Shown: positions 30,344 to 38,686 of the stretch, piece by piece | Position numbering within the stretch: position 1 is the stretch's first letter | Layout of the letters: every line of letters starts with the position of its first letter | Source of the DNA: Arthrobacter sp. OVS8 | Lineage (GTDB): Bacteria > Actinomycetota > Actinomycetes > Actinomycetales > Micrococcaceae | Reading direction: 5' to 3' | Length of the DNA stretch: 64,000 nucleotides | Assembly: GCA_028370155.1 (NCBI GenBank) | Contig: CP116670.1 | Span: 3,286,001 to 3,350,000, forward strand | The notes under the pieces: model-generated | The model's database searches: none | Seen by the model: the letters and a program-made list of their open reading frames with translations, nothing else | Told to the model about the DNA's origin: nothing | Program-made: the position numbers and the translations under genes

Positions 30344-31010
30344 CTACTGCTGGGGCTCGGGCCATTGCTGTTGTCGGGCTTTCTTCCTTGCGGCCTGCCT
30401 GGTGGCCGCCTGGTGGCGTTTACGTTCGCGGTCGCACGCGCGGCACTTCCTGTAGGGGCCGCCGGTGTCATGTCGGATTCCGACGTAGGTGTTTTCTAAG
30501 TCATAGGGATGACCTTGGGGGCAGTGCGTCCTCTGGCCTGGAGCCCCCTGCCATCGGGACTCCAGACGTTGGCATAGAAGGCCGCTAGGGCCTGCTCGTT
30601 TCTGCAGGTGCGACAGACGCGGGTCTCCCATCCCCGTCGCATCTTCACAATGAGGTTTCCCCCTCGTAGGGATGACCTTGGGGGCAGTGCGTCTTCGCGC
30701 GGTTCTCGGCTATATAGTTCTCACAGCGGTCCACATTGACCCTCAGGGTTACTGCTTCCAGGTGCGATGGATGCACGCACTTGCGAACCCTGCAGCAGTG
30801 GTACATCTGCATCTCGGCGGGGATCTCACCCAATAGAACCGTGTAGGTATAGCGGTGCGCCATGCGACTGATCGTCCTTTCGGCCACGGTGGTGGACTTC
30901 GCGTACCCGTCCTTATCGAGGCCCTTCAACCACTCCCAGCATCCCGTCGCAGGGTTTACGCTGATCTTTTTCCAAAAGTGCGCCGGCAGGCGGAGGTCTC
31001 CAAATTCCAT
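30344..31010 (-). CDS. Phage-type HNH endonuclease with two THCPQGHPY zinc knuckles, frame-broken
   Basis: From ATG 31010 the protein has an N-terminal helix region (FWKKISVNPATGCWEW) and an HNH core with HRYTYTVLLGEIP, the C-x-x-x-x-C pair MYHCCRVRKCVHPSHLE, and NVDR. It then carries THCPQGHPY twice, each with later CxxC pairs (CRTC, CRAC). Indels near 30655 and 30545 split it into two pieces, and correcting each by one base gives about 222 residues. It would nick or cut DNA, as HNH enzymes of phages and mobile DNA do. The doubled C-terminal knuckle is notable. Confidence 0.8.
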
Positions 31011-31021
31011 GACTCAGAACC

Positions 31022-31422
31022 CTATATGCGGGGGCGGACAGGACGGGCCGTCGTCGATGATCCCCGGTTGCTTCTCTTCGGGGGCCTGGCGAGGTGCTTG
31101 AAGCGCCGCTGGCGGGATCGGGCCTCGCGGCCGGTCTTCAGGAGGTGATGGACGCGGCAAAGTCTCTGAAGATTCGATAGCTCCTTCAGGTCACCGGCGA
31201 TGATGTGATGTACGTCAGTCGTTGGCAGCCAGCAACGGACGCCGTTTTCGACCCACTCACAGACTCCGTCGCATCGGTCGAGCACGACCTTTCGCAGGCG
31301 ATGCCAGTCAGTCCTCGAAGAACCGGCCGCCCACATGCTCTGCGAGCTAGCTGACCGCCCTCTTGCTCGAGCAGTTCGTCTAACACGTAGGTTCGCACAA
31401 CTTCTTCCACGCCCATGTGCAA
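31022..31422 (-). CDS. Second HNH endonuclease, frame-broken near 31325
   Basis: The C-terminal part holds an HNH core: WHRLRKVVLDRCDGVCEW (CxxxC), then DVHHIIAGDLKE and NLQRLCRVHHLLKTG. The N-terminus in another frame, MGVEEVVRTYVLDELLE, joins through an indel around 31320-31335. The likely start is ATG 31416. It lies directly upstream of the other HNH gene on the same strand, with 11 bases between, suggesting one transcript. Confidence 0.72.
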
Positions 31423-31480
31423 ACGCCGACAACGGAAATTTCGTTAAGTAGCTCCGAACGGGGAGTGGCATCTAACCACT
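31420..31480. repeat. Diverged direct repeat, copy A (AAACGCCGACAACGG)
   Basis: This stretch resembles 32686-32745 over about 55 bases, starting with AAACGCCGAYAACGGARATTT. The pair brackets the endonuclease VII gene. The core AACGCCGATAAC recurs at 34504-34515, and CGAACGCCGATA in inverted orientation at 34166-34177. Confidence 0.5.
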
Positions 31481-31585
31481 TGCCATGCCAATAAGTTGCC
31501 GAGAGGGTGGAGACGGTAAGCCCTGGTGTAGCCCGAATGGAACACCCGCTGACCGAATGTCGGACACTGCCGATAGGCTCCCGGC

Positions 31586-32593
31586 ATGGACGGCGAATGG
31601 AATATGTGTGAGGCCTTGGATGGTACTTGTGACCGGAAGACGCGATACCGGACCGGAAGGTATTGCGGGCAGCACCACATCATGAAGCGTCGGGGCGAGC
31701 CGCTCGTGCCGCTCAAGAACAAGGTTGAGGTCCAGGGCGAATGGAATCAGTGCCAAGCCTTGGAGCGACGCTGCGGGTACAAGGCAGAGTCACCCGGTGC
31801 CAAATACTGCAAGCGCCACGCTGAGATGAGCAGACAAGGGCGACCATTCGTTGCCTTGACGGAAGTGATGAAGCGCCCAGAACAGGGGTGGGGCGAGTGC
31901 CAGGCGCTCGATATGACTTGTGGACGGGAGGTGGCCAATCGGGAGTCGAAGTACTGCCGAACTCATATGTTGCAGGTCGACAAAGGCCGGCCACTGACAA
32001 AGATCCGAATCAGAAGACCTAACGGGTCCGAGGCGCCCGCGTGCCGTTTTGAGGGCTGTGTCCGGCCCAGCACAGCCATCGGTCTATGCTCGAGCCACGC
32101 AAACCACCACTACGCAGGTCAGGAACTCAGGCCTTTGACACCCCGTCGAGCCAATCATTCCGCCATAGTCCGAAACAACCGCGGAGAAAAATATTGTAAG
32201 GAATGCGACAGATGGCAGGACCCATCTGAATTCACCCTTGATGCCGCCGCGATTGATGGCCTTAACGTCATATGCAAGTCCTGCACAGCTGCCCGTGGAG
32301 TGATGAATCGATTTAAGCTGCAGCCCGGACAGTATGTCCGAATGCTGGAGGAGCAGGACGGAGGGTGCGCCATATGCGGCGCCGTACCGGAAAACCGCCG
32401 TCTCGGAGTCGACCACGACCATGAGTGCTGTCCTGCAAATAAGTCATGCGGCGCCTGCGTTCGGGGCCTGCTCTGTGACAACTGCAATAAGGGGCTAGGC
32501 AACCTTCGCGATGACATCGCCATTTTGGAGGCAGCAATTGAATATCTCAAGAAGTTTAAACGCAAGATCCCGCGGCCTTTTGAATCAGAATGA
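31586..32593 (+). CDS. Endonuclease VII-domain protein with four N-terminal Cys/His repeats
   Basis: The C-terminus is a recombination endonuclease VII domain: CAICGAVPENRRLGVDHDHE, then CGACVRGLLCDNCNKGLG, with the catalytic DHDH region and zinc cysteines. The domain cleaves branched DNA in phages. Before it lie four tandem repeats of a C-x5-6-C-x9-13-C-x2-H type (CEALDGTC...YCGQH, CQALERRC...YCKRH, CQALDMTC...YCRTH, CRFEGC...LCSSH), each followed by a QGRP-type segment, plus a separate CKEC/CKSC knuckle. The 335-residue frame is intact. Most endonuclease VII proteins in phages lack this repeat array. It starts at ATG 31586. Confidence 0.85.
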   Translation: MDGEWNMCEALDGTCDRKTRYRTGRYCGQHHIMKRRGEPLVPLKNKVEVQGEWNQCQALERRCGYKAESPGAKYCKRHAEMSRQGRPFVALTEVMKRPEQGWGECQALDMTCGREVANRESKYCRTHMLQVDKGRPLTKIRIRRPNGSEAPACRFEGCVRPSTAIGLCSSHANHHYAGQELRPLTPRRANHSAIVRNNRGEKYCKECDRWQDPSEFTLDAAAIDGLNVICKSCTAARGVMNRFKLQPGQYVRMLEEQDGGCAICGAVPENRRLGVDHDHECCPANKSCGACVRGLLCDNCNKGLGNLRDDIAILEAAIEYLKKFKRKIPRPFESE

Positions 32594-32685
32594 AAACAAC
32601 AGGATCCGGCCCCTAGTCGGTGTCTTCCAGGTGCCAATCCTGCCTGAGCTCCCGTGCGCCATGTCGCCCTACCCCTCTAGATTCC

Positions 32686-32745
32686 TAAACGCCGATAACG
32701 GAGATTTTGTAAAGCTGGCCAAGCAGGGAGCGGCCACCAGACCTT
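32686..32745. repeat. Diverged direct repeat, copy B (AAACGCCGATAACGG)
   Basis: This is the partner of 31420-31480, on the other side of the endonuclease VII gene. The 285 bases from 32594 to 32878 contain no gene that I can support. Confidence 0.5.
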
Positions 32746-32878
32746 ACGGAAGTCGGACGTTCGGAGAGCATCCTCACCCGAGTCGGTTCTACGGGCTTTT
32801 TGGCAACCACACGTGGCGAAGTCGGCGTGGCTGTGCACGGCTATCCTTCTTGATTGCCTTACCAAAACAAAGAGCATC

Positions 32879-33961
32879 TTAGGCATCCTCAAAAGCATGC
32901 AGGACAAGATCTAGAATGGCCTTCATCTCCTGCCATTCGGCGGGGTCAAAAGCCATCTGACCGGACAACACAGCCTTAGCGTTGCTTCGGTACGCCTGCT
33001 GGATATCCTTCTTGCCGAGAACTTCGCCCTGGTGACGCTGTACACCTCGGAGGTAGGAAGACCAGACGACAGGTCGAAAATGTCCATTGGCGTCGGTAAG
33101 CGCAGCGCGTCCCAGATATAGCTCCAGGCTTCCCGCGCGCCCGTTCACATCCTCCAACTGAGTGGCGGCAACCTTTGATTCCATCCCTGGTTGAGCCGCC
33201 GTCGGATACCTAGTAGCCAGGTCAACACTTGGATAGCAGGCCGCGAGAATATTCGGCGGTAGTGATATGGAGTTGAGGGCCCGGCGTGCGTCCCATGCAG
33301 CAGAATCATTATCAAAGAGGGCTAGGACTCTGTTGGCAACTCCAGCCGCAGCGAATGCTCGAACGGTTCTAACGAGAGCCGATGCACCACCTTCCGGCTT
33401 TTGAGTGAAATCCATAAAACGCACTAGGTCGACGAGGTGCGGATGAAGCACCTCAAGCGCTAGCGCGAGTAGCTGCGCGTCAGTCTTTCCCTCCGTCAGT
33501 ACAATCAACGGAGCGTCTGTTGTCGTTATCCTTTGGACTTCGGTGAGGGCCTCGGAAGCTATTAAACTAAGGTCTTCGGGAAGCCAGCCACCGTGGTAGA
33601 GCTCGGTCAGATCCAGTACTAAAGGTGCCTCATCTGGCAAGCCGAGCAAGCAAGCTACTAGTGAAGTCCGACTACCGAGGTCATACAGGATTTCACCCGC
33701 ATTCGCCTCTGTCCTCCACTTTATGCGTTCCTCTATCGTGAGAGAAGGATCGCGGAAGGCGGCGACCCATGAATCAACGGACACATCTGCTGCTCTTACC
33801 GATGCCAAGTCAGCCCAGTCCGGTGCAGACAGGTCCAAAGACGATTCGATATCTGCTTGTTCCTGCAGAACCTCGCCGAGTTGTTGCCGCGCTTTACTTT
33901 CTGTGAAGCCAAAAATCGCCAAACGCTGGCGCACCTTACCGACGCTACTGGTGAACCTCAC
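32879..33961 (-). CDS. TOPRIM-domain protein, HEPN/Toprim defence-type
   Basis: The central region has a TOPRIM fold signature: APLIVLTEGKTDAQLL with the metal-binding Glu, then VLALFDNDSAAWDA with the DxD pair, and a later GSLELYLG segment. The N-terminal 130 residues are helical and charged and lack a TOPRIM motif. This layout resembles HEPN/Toprim-associated proteins found in defence islands, where a nuclease activity is expected. The intact frame gives 360 residues from 33961. It stands alone on the minus strand. The assignment rests on motifs, not on a search. Confidence 0.68.
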   Translation of the reverse strand: MRFTSSVGKVRQRLAIFGFTESKARQQLGEVLQEQADIESSLDLSAPDWADLASVRAADVSVDSWVAAFRDPSLTIEERIKWRTEANAGEILYDLGSRTSLVACLLGLPDEAPLVLDLTELYHGGWLPEDLSLIASEALTEVQRITTTDAPLIVLTEGKTDAQLLALALEVLHPHLVDLVRFMDFTQKPEGGASALVRTVRAFAAAGVANRVLALFDNDSAAWDARRALNSISLPPNILAACYPSVDLATRYPTAAQPGMESKVAATQLEDVNGRAGSLELYLGRAALTDANGHFRPVVWSSYLRGVQRHQGEVLGKKDIQQAYRSNAKAVLSGQMAFDPAEWQEMKAILDLVLHAFEDA

Positions 33962-34600
33962 AAAATGCTCGTGATCCTCGATGGAGGCAGAGTGTGGATG
34001 TAGAGGGTGGCCTCTAAGTTTTCGTCATGGAAAAGTGCAAGTATCTGCGGAGGTACGGCACTCTTGTACCACCGCAGCTCCATCTTCCACACCGTCAAAC
34101 TTGCCCAACTACCCATATGTACCAACCCGCCCTTCAACGCTCACAAGCCGGATCATGCCTGCTAATATCGGCGTTCGTCAGCCGAGGAAGTAACAAAACC
34201 CATATCATCTTGTCACCGACGGAGCGCCTGTCGGTGCCACGGCTTGGGCAGAACAGGGGTCCGCAGGCCCAACAGGAAGCAGCTACAAAACCTGGTTTCG
34301 TTCGCATAAAACTTGGATTACATGGCCTTATGACCACCCGTTACCCATGAAGACGCGCATACACACGCGTTGATACCCCGGCTTTACGTCGAGGTGACTG
34401 CGGTCCGAAACACGCCCTCGGCCGCCGAAGAGGATTGCCGGTAACGCAACGGCAAGTCCGCTGTCAGATGCGCGCTTCTATCATCTAATGAGCATTCGGA
34501 ACGAACGCCGATAACCGCGTCCGTTTCTTCAAGCTATAGGCCGCGCCGGGGAGAGGTTACCCGTCGTCAGGCGGACTGTCCCGCTGATCGGTCGCTGCAC
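33962..34600. other. Non-coding stretch of 640 bases in accessory block 1
   Basis: No reading frame here has family features or a convincing ribosome-binding site. It contains two copies of the AACGCCGAT core (34504-34515 direct, 34166-34177 inverted) and a small inverted repeat CCGAC...GTCGG near 34218-34236. It could hold promoters for the TOPRIM gene or a decayed gene. Confidence 0.5.
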
Positions 34601-34630
34601 GAAAAGGGTGTCACCTTTCCGGTGACACCC
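34601..34630 (-). terminator. Intrinsic terminator of the two-TM gene
   Basis: On the minus strand GGGTGTCACC, a five-base loop and GGTGACACCC are followed by TTTTC. It begins eight bases after the stop of the gene at 34638. This is a textbook rho-independent terminator. Confidence 0.88.
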
Positions 34631-34637
34631 CTTCGAA

Positions 34638-35663
34638 CTAAGGTTTCGTGGCATTAGCGCCGGATTTTCCGGCCGCTGCTAGAAGTTCACTCATAAAGGA
34701 CGAGCTCAGCGTCACCCCGGAATCTTCTTTAGATTCCGGGGACGAGCCGAACACACGTGCAGCAAAAGCTGCTCTCAGATGGTCGCGAAGATCCTGATCT
34801 TTCAAGGGTTCCACGTAGCCGTCAAAGGTAAGCAACTGCTCTTTGATGGTCCTGGCCCAAGTACCCAAGTCGCGATGGTATGCGGCTTGCCTACCGAAAT
34901 AAGTTGCCAAACCCAGGACAGCACCCAGAAGAGAAACTCTGAGGATCGCATCTCCTGTTGTCGTTGCTTCCGCATGAGAAAAGCCCGGTAGGAACGCGAG
35001 GAAGAACGTCCCTATAACACCGAGAGCGACGCCACCAACCGTCAACAGGCGAAATGTGTGCGCGGTTTTGAGATGGTCTTTCGATAAATTCTCAAATCTC
35101 TCTGCCAACTTTGCGCCGGATACGAAGCCGGCGGCGGTTTGTGCACTGACAGCTGCCGCTTCAACTTGTTGGACGGTTGTCTTTGCATGGTTCACGGCCG
35201 CCCGAAGGTGCTGGGAGAGCTCAGCTTGGTCAATCCGCGTTTCAAGCAACAAGGTCTTGCGCCGGTCGTCCCGTGCCTTCAGAGCTTCTGCCTTTTGCTC
35301 CTCGCCTTCATACCTCCCGGCTTTATCCAAAGCCATTCGCCCCGCCTTGGCGACGTACTTGTGGAGGCTACTTAGTAGGTAGCCACTCCAGATCACGATA
35401 TTCTTCGAATCCAGCCGCCCCAGGGCAGTCCCCAGTTGCTCGACCACGTTGTTGTGATCCTCGATGGATTTTCTATCCTGCAGGACTGACTCTTCATAGG
35501 TTGAAAGAAACTCGTAGTCCTGGCTGAGAGCTTCGTGCCAGATGTTCAGCACGTCCAGGACACGGGCATACGCCTCAGGGTCGTCCATGCTCAGCCGGTC
35601 AGCAACTTCGCGGTACGGCACGTTGAGGGATTCGATCCCTGTTCTAAGTTCGCTCAGCGTCAT
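34638..35663 (-). CDS. Two-TM coiled-coil hypothetical membrane protein
   Basis: The first ~190 residues are helical and charged (coiled-coil type, with KARDDRRKTLLLETRIDQAE). Two hydrophobic helices follow at about 208-230 (LLTVGGVALGVIGTFFLAFL) and 245-265, then a short cytosolic tail. A cytoplasmic sensor with a membrane effector is a common layout in abortive-infection proteins, but I recognise no named family. ATG 35663 is chosen over GTG 35669. It is the sole gene between its own promoter and an intrinsic terminator. Confidence 0.7.
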   Translation of the reverse strand: MTLSELRTGIESLNVPYREVADRLSMDDPEAYARVLDVLNIWHEALSQDYEFLSTYEESVLQDRKSIEDHNNVVEQLGTALGRLDSKNIVIWSGYLLSSLHKYVAKAGRMALDKAGRYEGEEQKAEALKARDDRRKTLLLETRIDQAELSQHLRAAVNHAKTTVQQVEAAAVSAQTAAGFVSGAKLAERFENLSKDHLKTAHTFRLLTVGGVALGVIGTFFLAFLPGFSHAEATTTGDAILRVSLLGAVLGLATYFGRQAAYHRDLGTWARTIKEQLLTFDGYVEPLKDQDLRDHLRAAFAARVFGSSPESKEDSGVTLSSSFMSELLAAAGKSGANATKP

Positions 35664-35854
35664 ATGCACGGTCTATTTGACCATGCTTGTTGACGAGCCT
35701 CCGGTACCGATTGGCTTTGTTTAGGATCTCATCTTTCACCTGCCAGGGGTGCTGGTCCTCATGTCTCATTGCGTCTTGGACTTCGTCGTAGGATCGAATT
35801 AGGTACAGGTCGCGGATCCCGCCAGCTCTCCTTGAACCAGGAAAGGAAGCCTAC

Positions 35855-36019
35855 GTGGACACGAGCCGCCCACCGCACGGAGAACGAACGCGGAAGGCCA
35901 TACTGGACGCAATCGTGGCCATGGGGGACCTGACCGAAAAGCACTACCTGGAGGTCAAAAGCGAACGGAACATCGCTGCCGCCATCCTAGCCTCCGACGG
36001 CGGATGGTCGGCACTGTAG
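35855..36019 (+). pseudogene. N-terminal remnant of a Schlafen/AlbA-type ATP-binding protein
   Basis: From GTG 35855 (AAAGGAAG upstream) 54 residues are encoded: RKAILDAIVAMGDLTEKHYLEVKSE resembles the N-terminus of AlbA_2/Schlafen-type putative DNA-binding proteins, where HYLELKSE is conserved. The frame then ends at a TAG, 24 bases before a family-2 palindrome. The rest of the gene is absent. I regard it as a truncation remnant. Confidence 0.5.
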
Positions 36020-36042
36020 GTCAGCGGCTCCAAAACGGAAGC

Positions 36043-36072
36043 GGACGACGGCGGGGAATTCCGCCGTCGTCC
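36043..36072. repeat. Palindromic repeat, family 2, copy a
   Basis: GGACGACGGCGG and CCGCCGTCGTCC flank GGAATT, a perfect 30-base palindrome. It is one of five related palindromes at 36.0, 41.8, 51.8, 53.8 and 57.9 kb. Confidence 0.88.
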
Positions 36073-36141
36073 CTTCTTTGTCCCGTCGGCTCAGGCTATT
36101 TCCGGTGTGCCCCCAGTAGGAGCCGTCTGGAGCGGTCGCAG

Positions 36142-37233
36142 TCAGAGGTAGCTCTTTACACTCGCGCGGAGTGCTTCTGTGTGCTCGTAGATCTCTTCCA
36201 GCGAGCCAATGGGCACCCGGGTCTCTTCCTTGCTGTCGTCGAAGATGCCGATGTACTTCTGCGTGCGGTTGAAGTGCAGGCGCGCGATCGGCTTGCGGTT
36301 GTTGTCGTCCAGCAGCACAGCGAAATAGGACTTGGCATCCCTCTGCACCACGCGGGCGGGTTTGACCTCGCTGCAGACGATGGCCCGCACGATCTGGTAC
36401 CCCTCGATTTCCTCCAGCGTTGTCTCCAGACCGTCAGCCTCGGCCAGATCGGCATCGGCCACAGGTGCGCTGGTGACGCTGGCAGCCACTGTTGCGTCGT
36501 CATTTTGCGGGAAGGCCGGGGCGCCCAGGGCTTTCTTCAGCCGCTCGTTCACCTGGTCGTTGAGGAACTGCTTGGACGCCTTGGTCACCAGCGCGGTGAA
36601 CTGCTCACGCACCTTCTGGGTGTACGGGCCCGGATACACCCGACCGGTCAGGAACTTGACCCACTCATCCTCCGGCTCCTTGAATTGAGCGGCGAGGGTC
36701 CTCTTGAGTTCACCAATGTATTTCAGTTCGCCTGCCGCGTTGATGATCGAGTCGAGATCAAACACGTCTTTGGACAGTTTTTGCAGCTCCGGAATGAGGG
36801 ATTCATCGATGTCGTTCAAATCGAGCACGAGGAACGGCTTGGCGTCCATGCGGTTCGGTGCATCGAGGTCCGTGAAGAATTGGTACACCTCACCGTTGGT
36901 AAGGATGGCGATCCTGGCGTTGGTCACCGCAAAGTACCTGAAAAGCTGAGAGGCATGCTCGATCTTCACGGGTTCCGTGGACTTCTTGCACTCGATCAGA
37001 ATCTGGACCTCACCGTCCTTGACGATCGCGTAGTCGATCTTCTCGCCCTTCTTGAGCCCGACATCCGCGATGAACTCCGGAACGACTTCCATGGGGTTGA
37101 AGACGTCATAGCCGAGAATTGTGGAAATGAAGGGCATGACAAAGGCATTCTTCGTTGCCTCTTCCGTTTGAATCACATCACGCTGCTGACGCACCTTTGC
37201 TGCCAACGCTGAAAGTTTTTCTGCAAACTCCAT
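36142..37233 (-). CDS. HsdR N-terminal-type PD-(D/E)xK nuclease domain protein
   Basis: The 363-residue protein is dominated by an HSDR_N-like nuclease domain: TEEATKNAFVMPFI, then EKIDYAIVKDGEVQILIECKK carrying the catalytic Asp, Glu and Lys, and ARIAILTNGEVYQFF. It stands alone, without HsdM/HsdS neighbours or a helicase domain, so it is not a full type I enzyme. The C-terminal half after a linker has a small beta domain (RAIVCSEV...YFAVLLDDNNRKPIARL). ATG 37233 has AGGGGGAC upstream. Its substrate is unknown. Confidence 0.85.
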   Translation of the reverse strand: MEFAEKLSALAAKVRQQRDVIQTEEATKNAFVMPFISTILGYDVFNPMEVVPEFIADVGLKKGEKIDYAIVKDGEVQILIECKKSTEPVKIEHASQLFRYFAVTNARIAILTNGEVYQFFTDLDAPNRMDAKPFLVLDLNDIDESLIPELQKLSKDVFDLDSIINAAGELKYIGELKRTLAAQFKEPEDEWVKFLTGRVYPGPYTQKVREQFTALVTKASKQFLNDQVNERLKKALGAPAFPQNDDATVAASVTSAPVADADLAEADGLETTLEEIEGYQIVRAIVCSEVKPARVVQRDAKSYFAVLLDDNNRKPIARLHFNRTQKYIGIFDDSKEETRVPIGSLEEIYEHTEALRASVKSYL

Positions 37234-37417
37234 TTGTCCCCCTGTGAATTGATAGTGCTGCCAACCGTAGCGCAGCGCTGTGACAAATTGATGAAAGAAG
37301 CCGTAGTCCGGCGGAGCGGTGATCGCAGCTCGCGTACGTACTCCTCGTCCCGCTGGTGCAGGCCACCGTCCCAACGGCCGCCCCGACGCGCAGCTCGCCG
37401 CGTAAATCACCTTCCTT

Positions 37418-38074
37418 GGGGCCGGGAAGACGGCGCTGTTTAACCTGATGATGCGGTTCTACGAGCTCGACGCCGGGCGGATCACGCTCGACGGCGTGGG
37501 CCTCACCGCCATGACCTGCGACGGGCTGCGCTCGCGGACGGGCATGGTGCTGCAGGGCACCTGGCTGTTCGGCGGGACCATCCGGGACAACATCGCCTAC
37601 GGCCGGCCCGGCGTTTCGGACGACGAGATCCTGGAGGCGGCCCGGGCGACGTACGTGGACCGGTTCGTGCGGTCCCTGCCGGAGGGCTGCGACACCGTGC
37701 TGGAGGACGAGGGCGGCAACGTCTCGGCGGGCGAGAAGCAGCTGCTGACCATTGCCCGGGCGTTCCTGGCCCGGCCGTCGGTGATCCTGGACGAGGCGAC
37801 CAGCTCGGTGGACACCCGCACCGAGGTGCTGGTGCAGAAGGTCATGAGCGCGCTGCGGTCCGACCGGACGTCGTTTGTCATTGCCCACCGGTTGTCGACC
37901 ATCCGCGACGCCGACCTCATCCTGGTGATGGAGGCCGGGCGGATTGTGGAGCAGGGCACGCATGCTTCGTTGTTGGAGGCCGGTGGGGCGTACGCTGCGC
38001 TGTACGCGGCGCAGTTCGCGGCGCCGGTGGCGGAGGTTGAAGTGATCCGAGAACCTTCGCTCTTCAGAGCATGA
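37418..38074 (+). pseudogene. Diverged 3'-end copy of ABC exporter subunit 2
   Basis: From about 37418 the sequence aligns with the subunit 2 nucleotide-binding domain from its Walker A ([20 protein letters not shown]) through [14 protein letters not shown] and [12 protein letters not shown] to VAEVE. It lacks the whole membrane domain and one codon of Walker B, and it ends with an extra [11 protein letters not shown] tail. Substitutions are scattered, so it is not a recent duplicate. It has no start signal matched to a gene. It marks the right border of the inserted block whose left border is the intact gene at 30047. Confidence 0.85.
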
Positions 38075-38317
38075 GGTGCGACCTTCCGTAACACCGATTA
38101 GCGGACTGCAGGGTCGGCACCTGGCGACACCATCTGAGCTCAAGTCAGATGACTTGCTCGACAGGAATTGTTCGGCGCGTTGGGGGCGACAACGCGAACT
38201 GTTTGCAGGGCAGGGTTCCTCCGAGGGTGAAATGTGGATCACCGATCCCCGGGACTGTTTTACGGTTAGATCGGACCGCCTGCAACCTGCAAACGGCCAT
38301 GATGAAAGGGGGGCTTC

Positions 38318-38566
38318 ATGTCCTATTTGGTGCGATTGAAAAACGCAGATCCGCGGCAGGACCGGAGCGCAGAGACTGCGTACAAAGTCTTGGAGAGCGG
38401 TGTCTTGCAGATCATCAAGAAGTCTGACGACGGCTCAGGTAACTGGGAAATCGATGCAGCCTACTCGCCCAGCGGTTGGACTTCGGTAGAGGGCACACCG
38501 TTCGATGGGCCGACGCAGCACATGAAGGGCGATGGCAAGGTCGTGAACGGGGCGTACGTTCCCTAA
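38318..38566 (+). CDS. Hypothetical 82-residue protein
   Basis: MSYLVRLKNADPRQDRSAET... has a strong ribosome-binding site (GAAAGGGGGG) at correct distance. The predicted beta-rich sequence with aromatic residues (NWEIDAAYSPSGWTSVEG) resembles no family I know. It lies in the accessory block 243 bases after the ABC remnant, a gap in which I see nothing. A hairpin follows it. Confidence 0.6.
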   Translation: MSYLVRLKNADPRQDRSAETAYKVLESGVLQIIKKSDDGSGNWEIDAAYSPSGWTSVEGTPFDGPTQHMKGDGKVVNGAYVP

Positions 38567-38613
38567 CGGGCGGCCAGGGTCCTCACGAGGCCGAGGTTCT
38601 TCCTTGTTGTCTC

Positions 38614-38650
38614 TTCGCGCCAAGTAGTGAAATCCGCTGCTTGGCGCGAA
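38614..38650. terminator. Inverted repeat after the 82-residue gene
   Basis: TTCGCGCCAAG and CTTGGCGCGAA (perfect, 11 bases) enclose 15 bases. It lies 48 bases after the stop of the upstream gene and before the convergent gene at 38687, so it may terminate both directions. Confidence 0.65.
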
Positions 38651-38686
38651 GTTCGACTTAACCTCTGCCCCGAAGTGAGTTTGCCT

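Noticed and set aside
31420..32745. Integron attC sites flanking the endonuclease VII gene
   Set aside because: A GTTRRRY-like stretch (GTTAAGT at 31443) exists, but no paired R/L boxes with attC structure and no integrase are seen.
34027..34350. 107-residue plus-strand frame in the TOPRIM upstream region
   Set aside because: Composition unlike the neighbouring genes, no ribosome-binding site, no domain.
38075..38317. Short plus-strand frames after the ABC remnant
   Set aside because: No ribosome-binding site and no recognisable domain; they are chance frames in a spacer.
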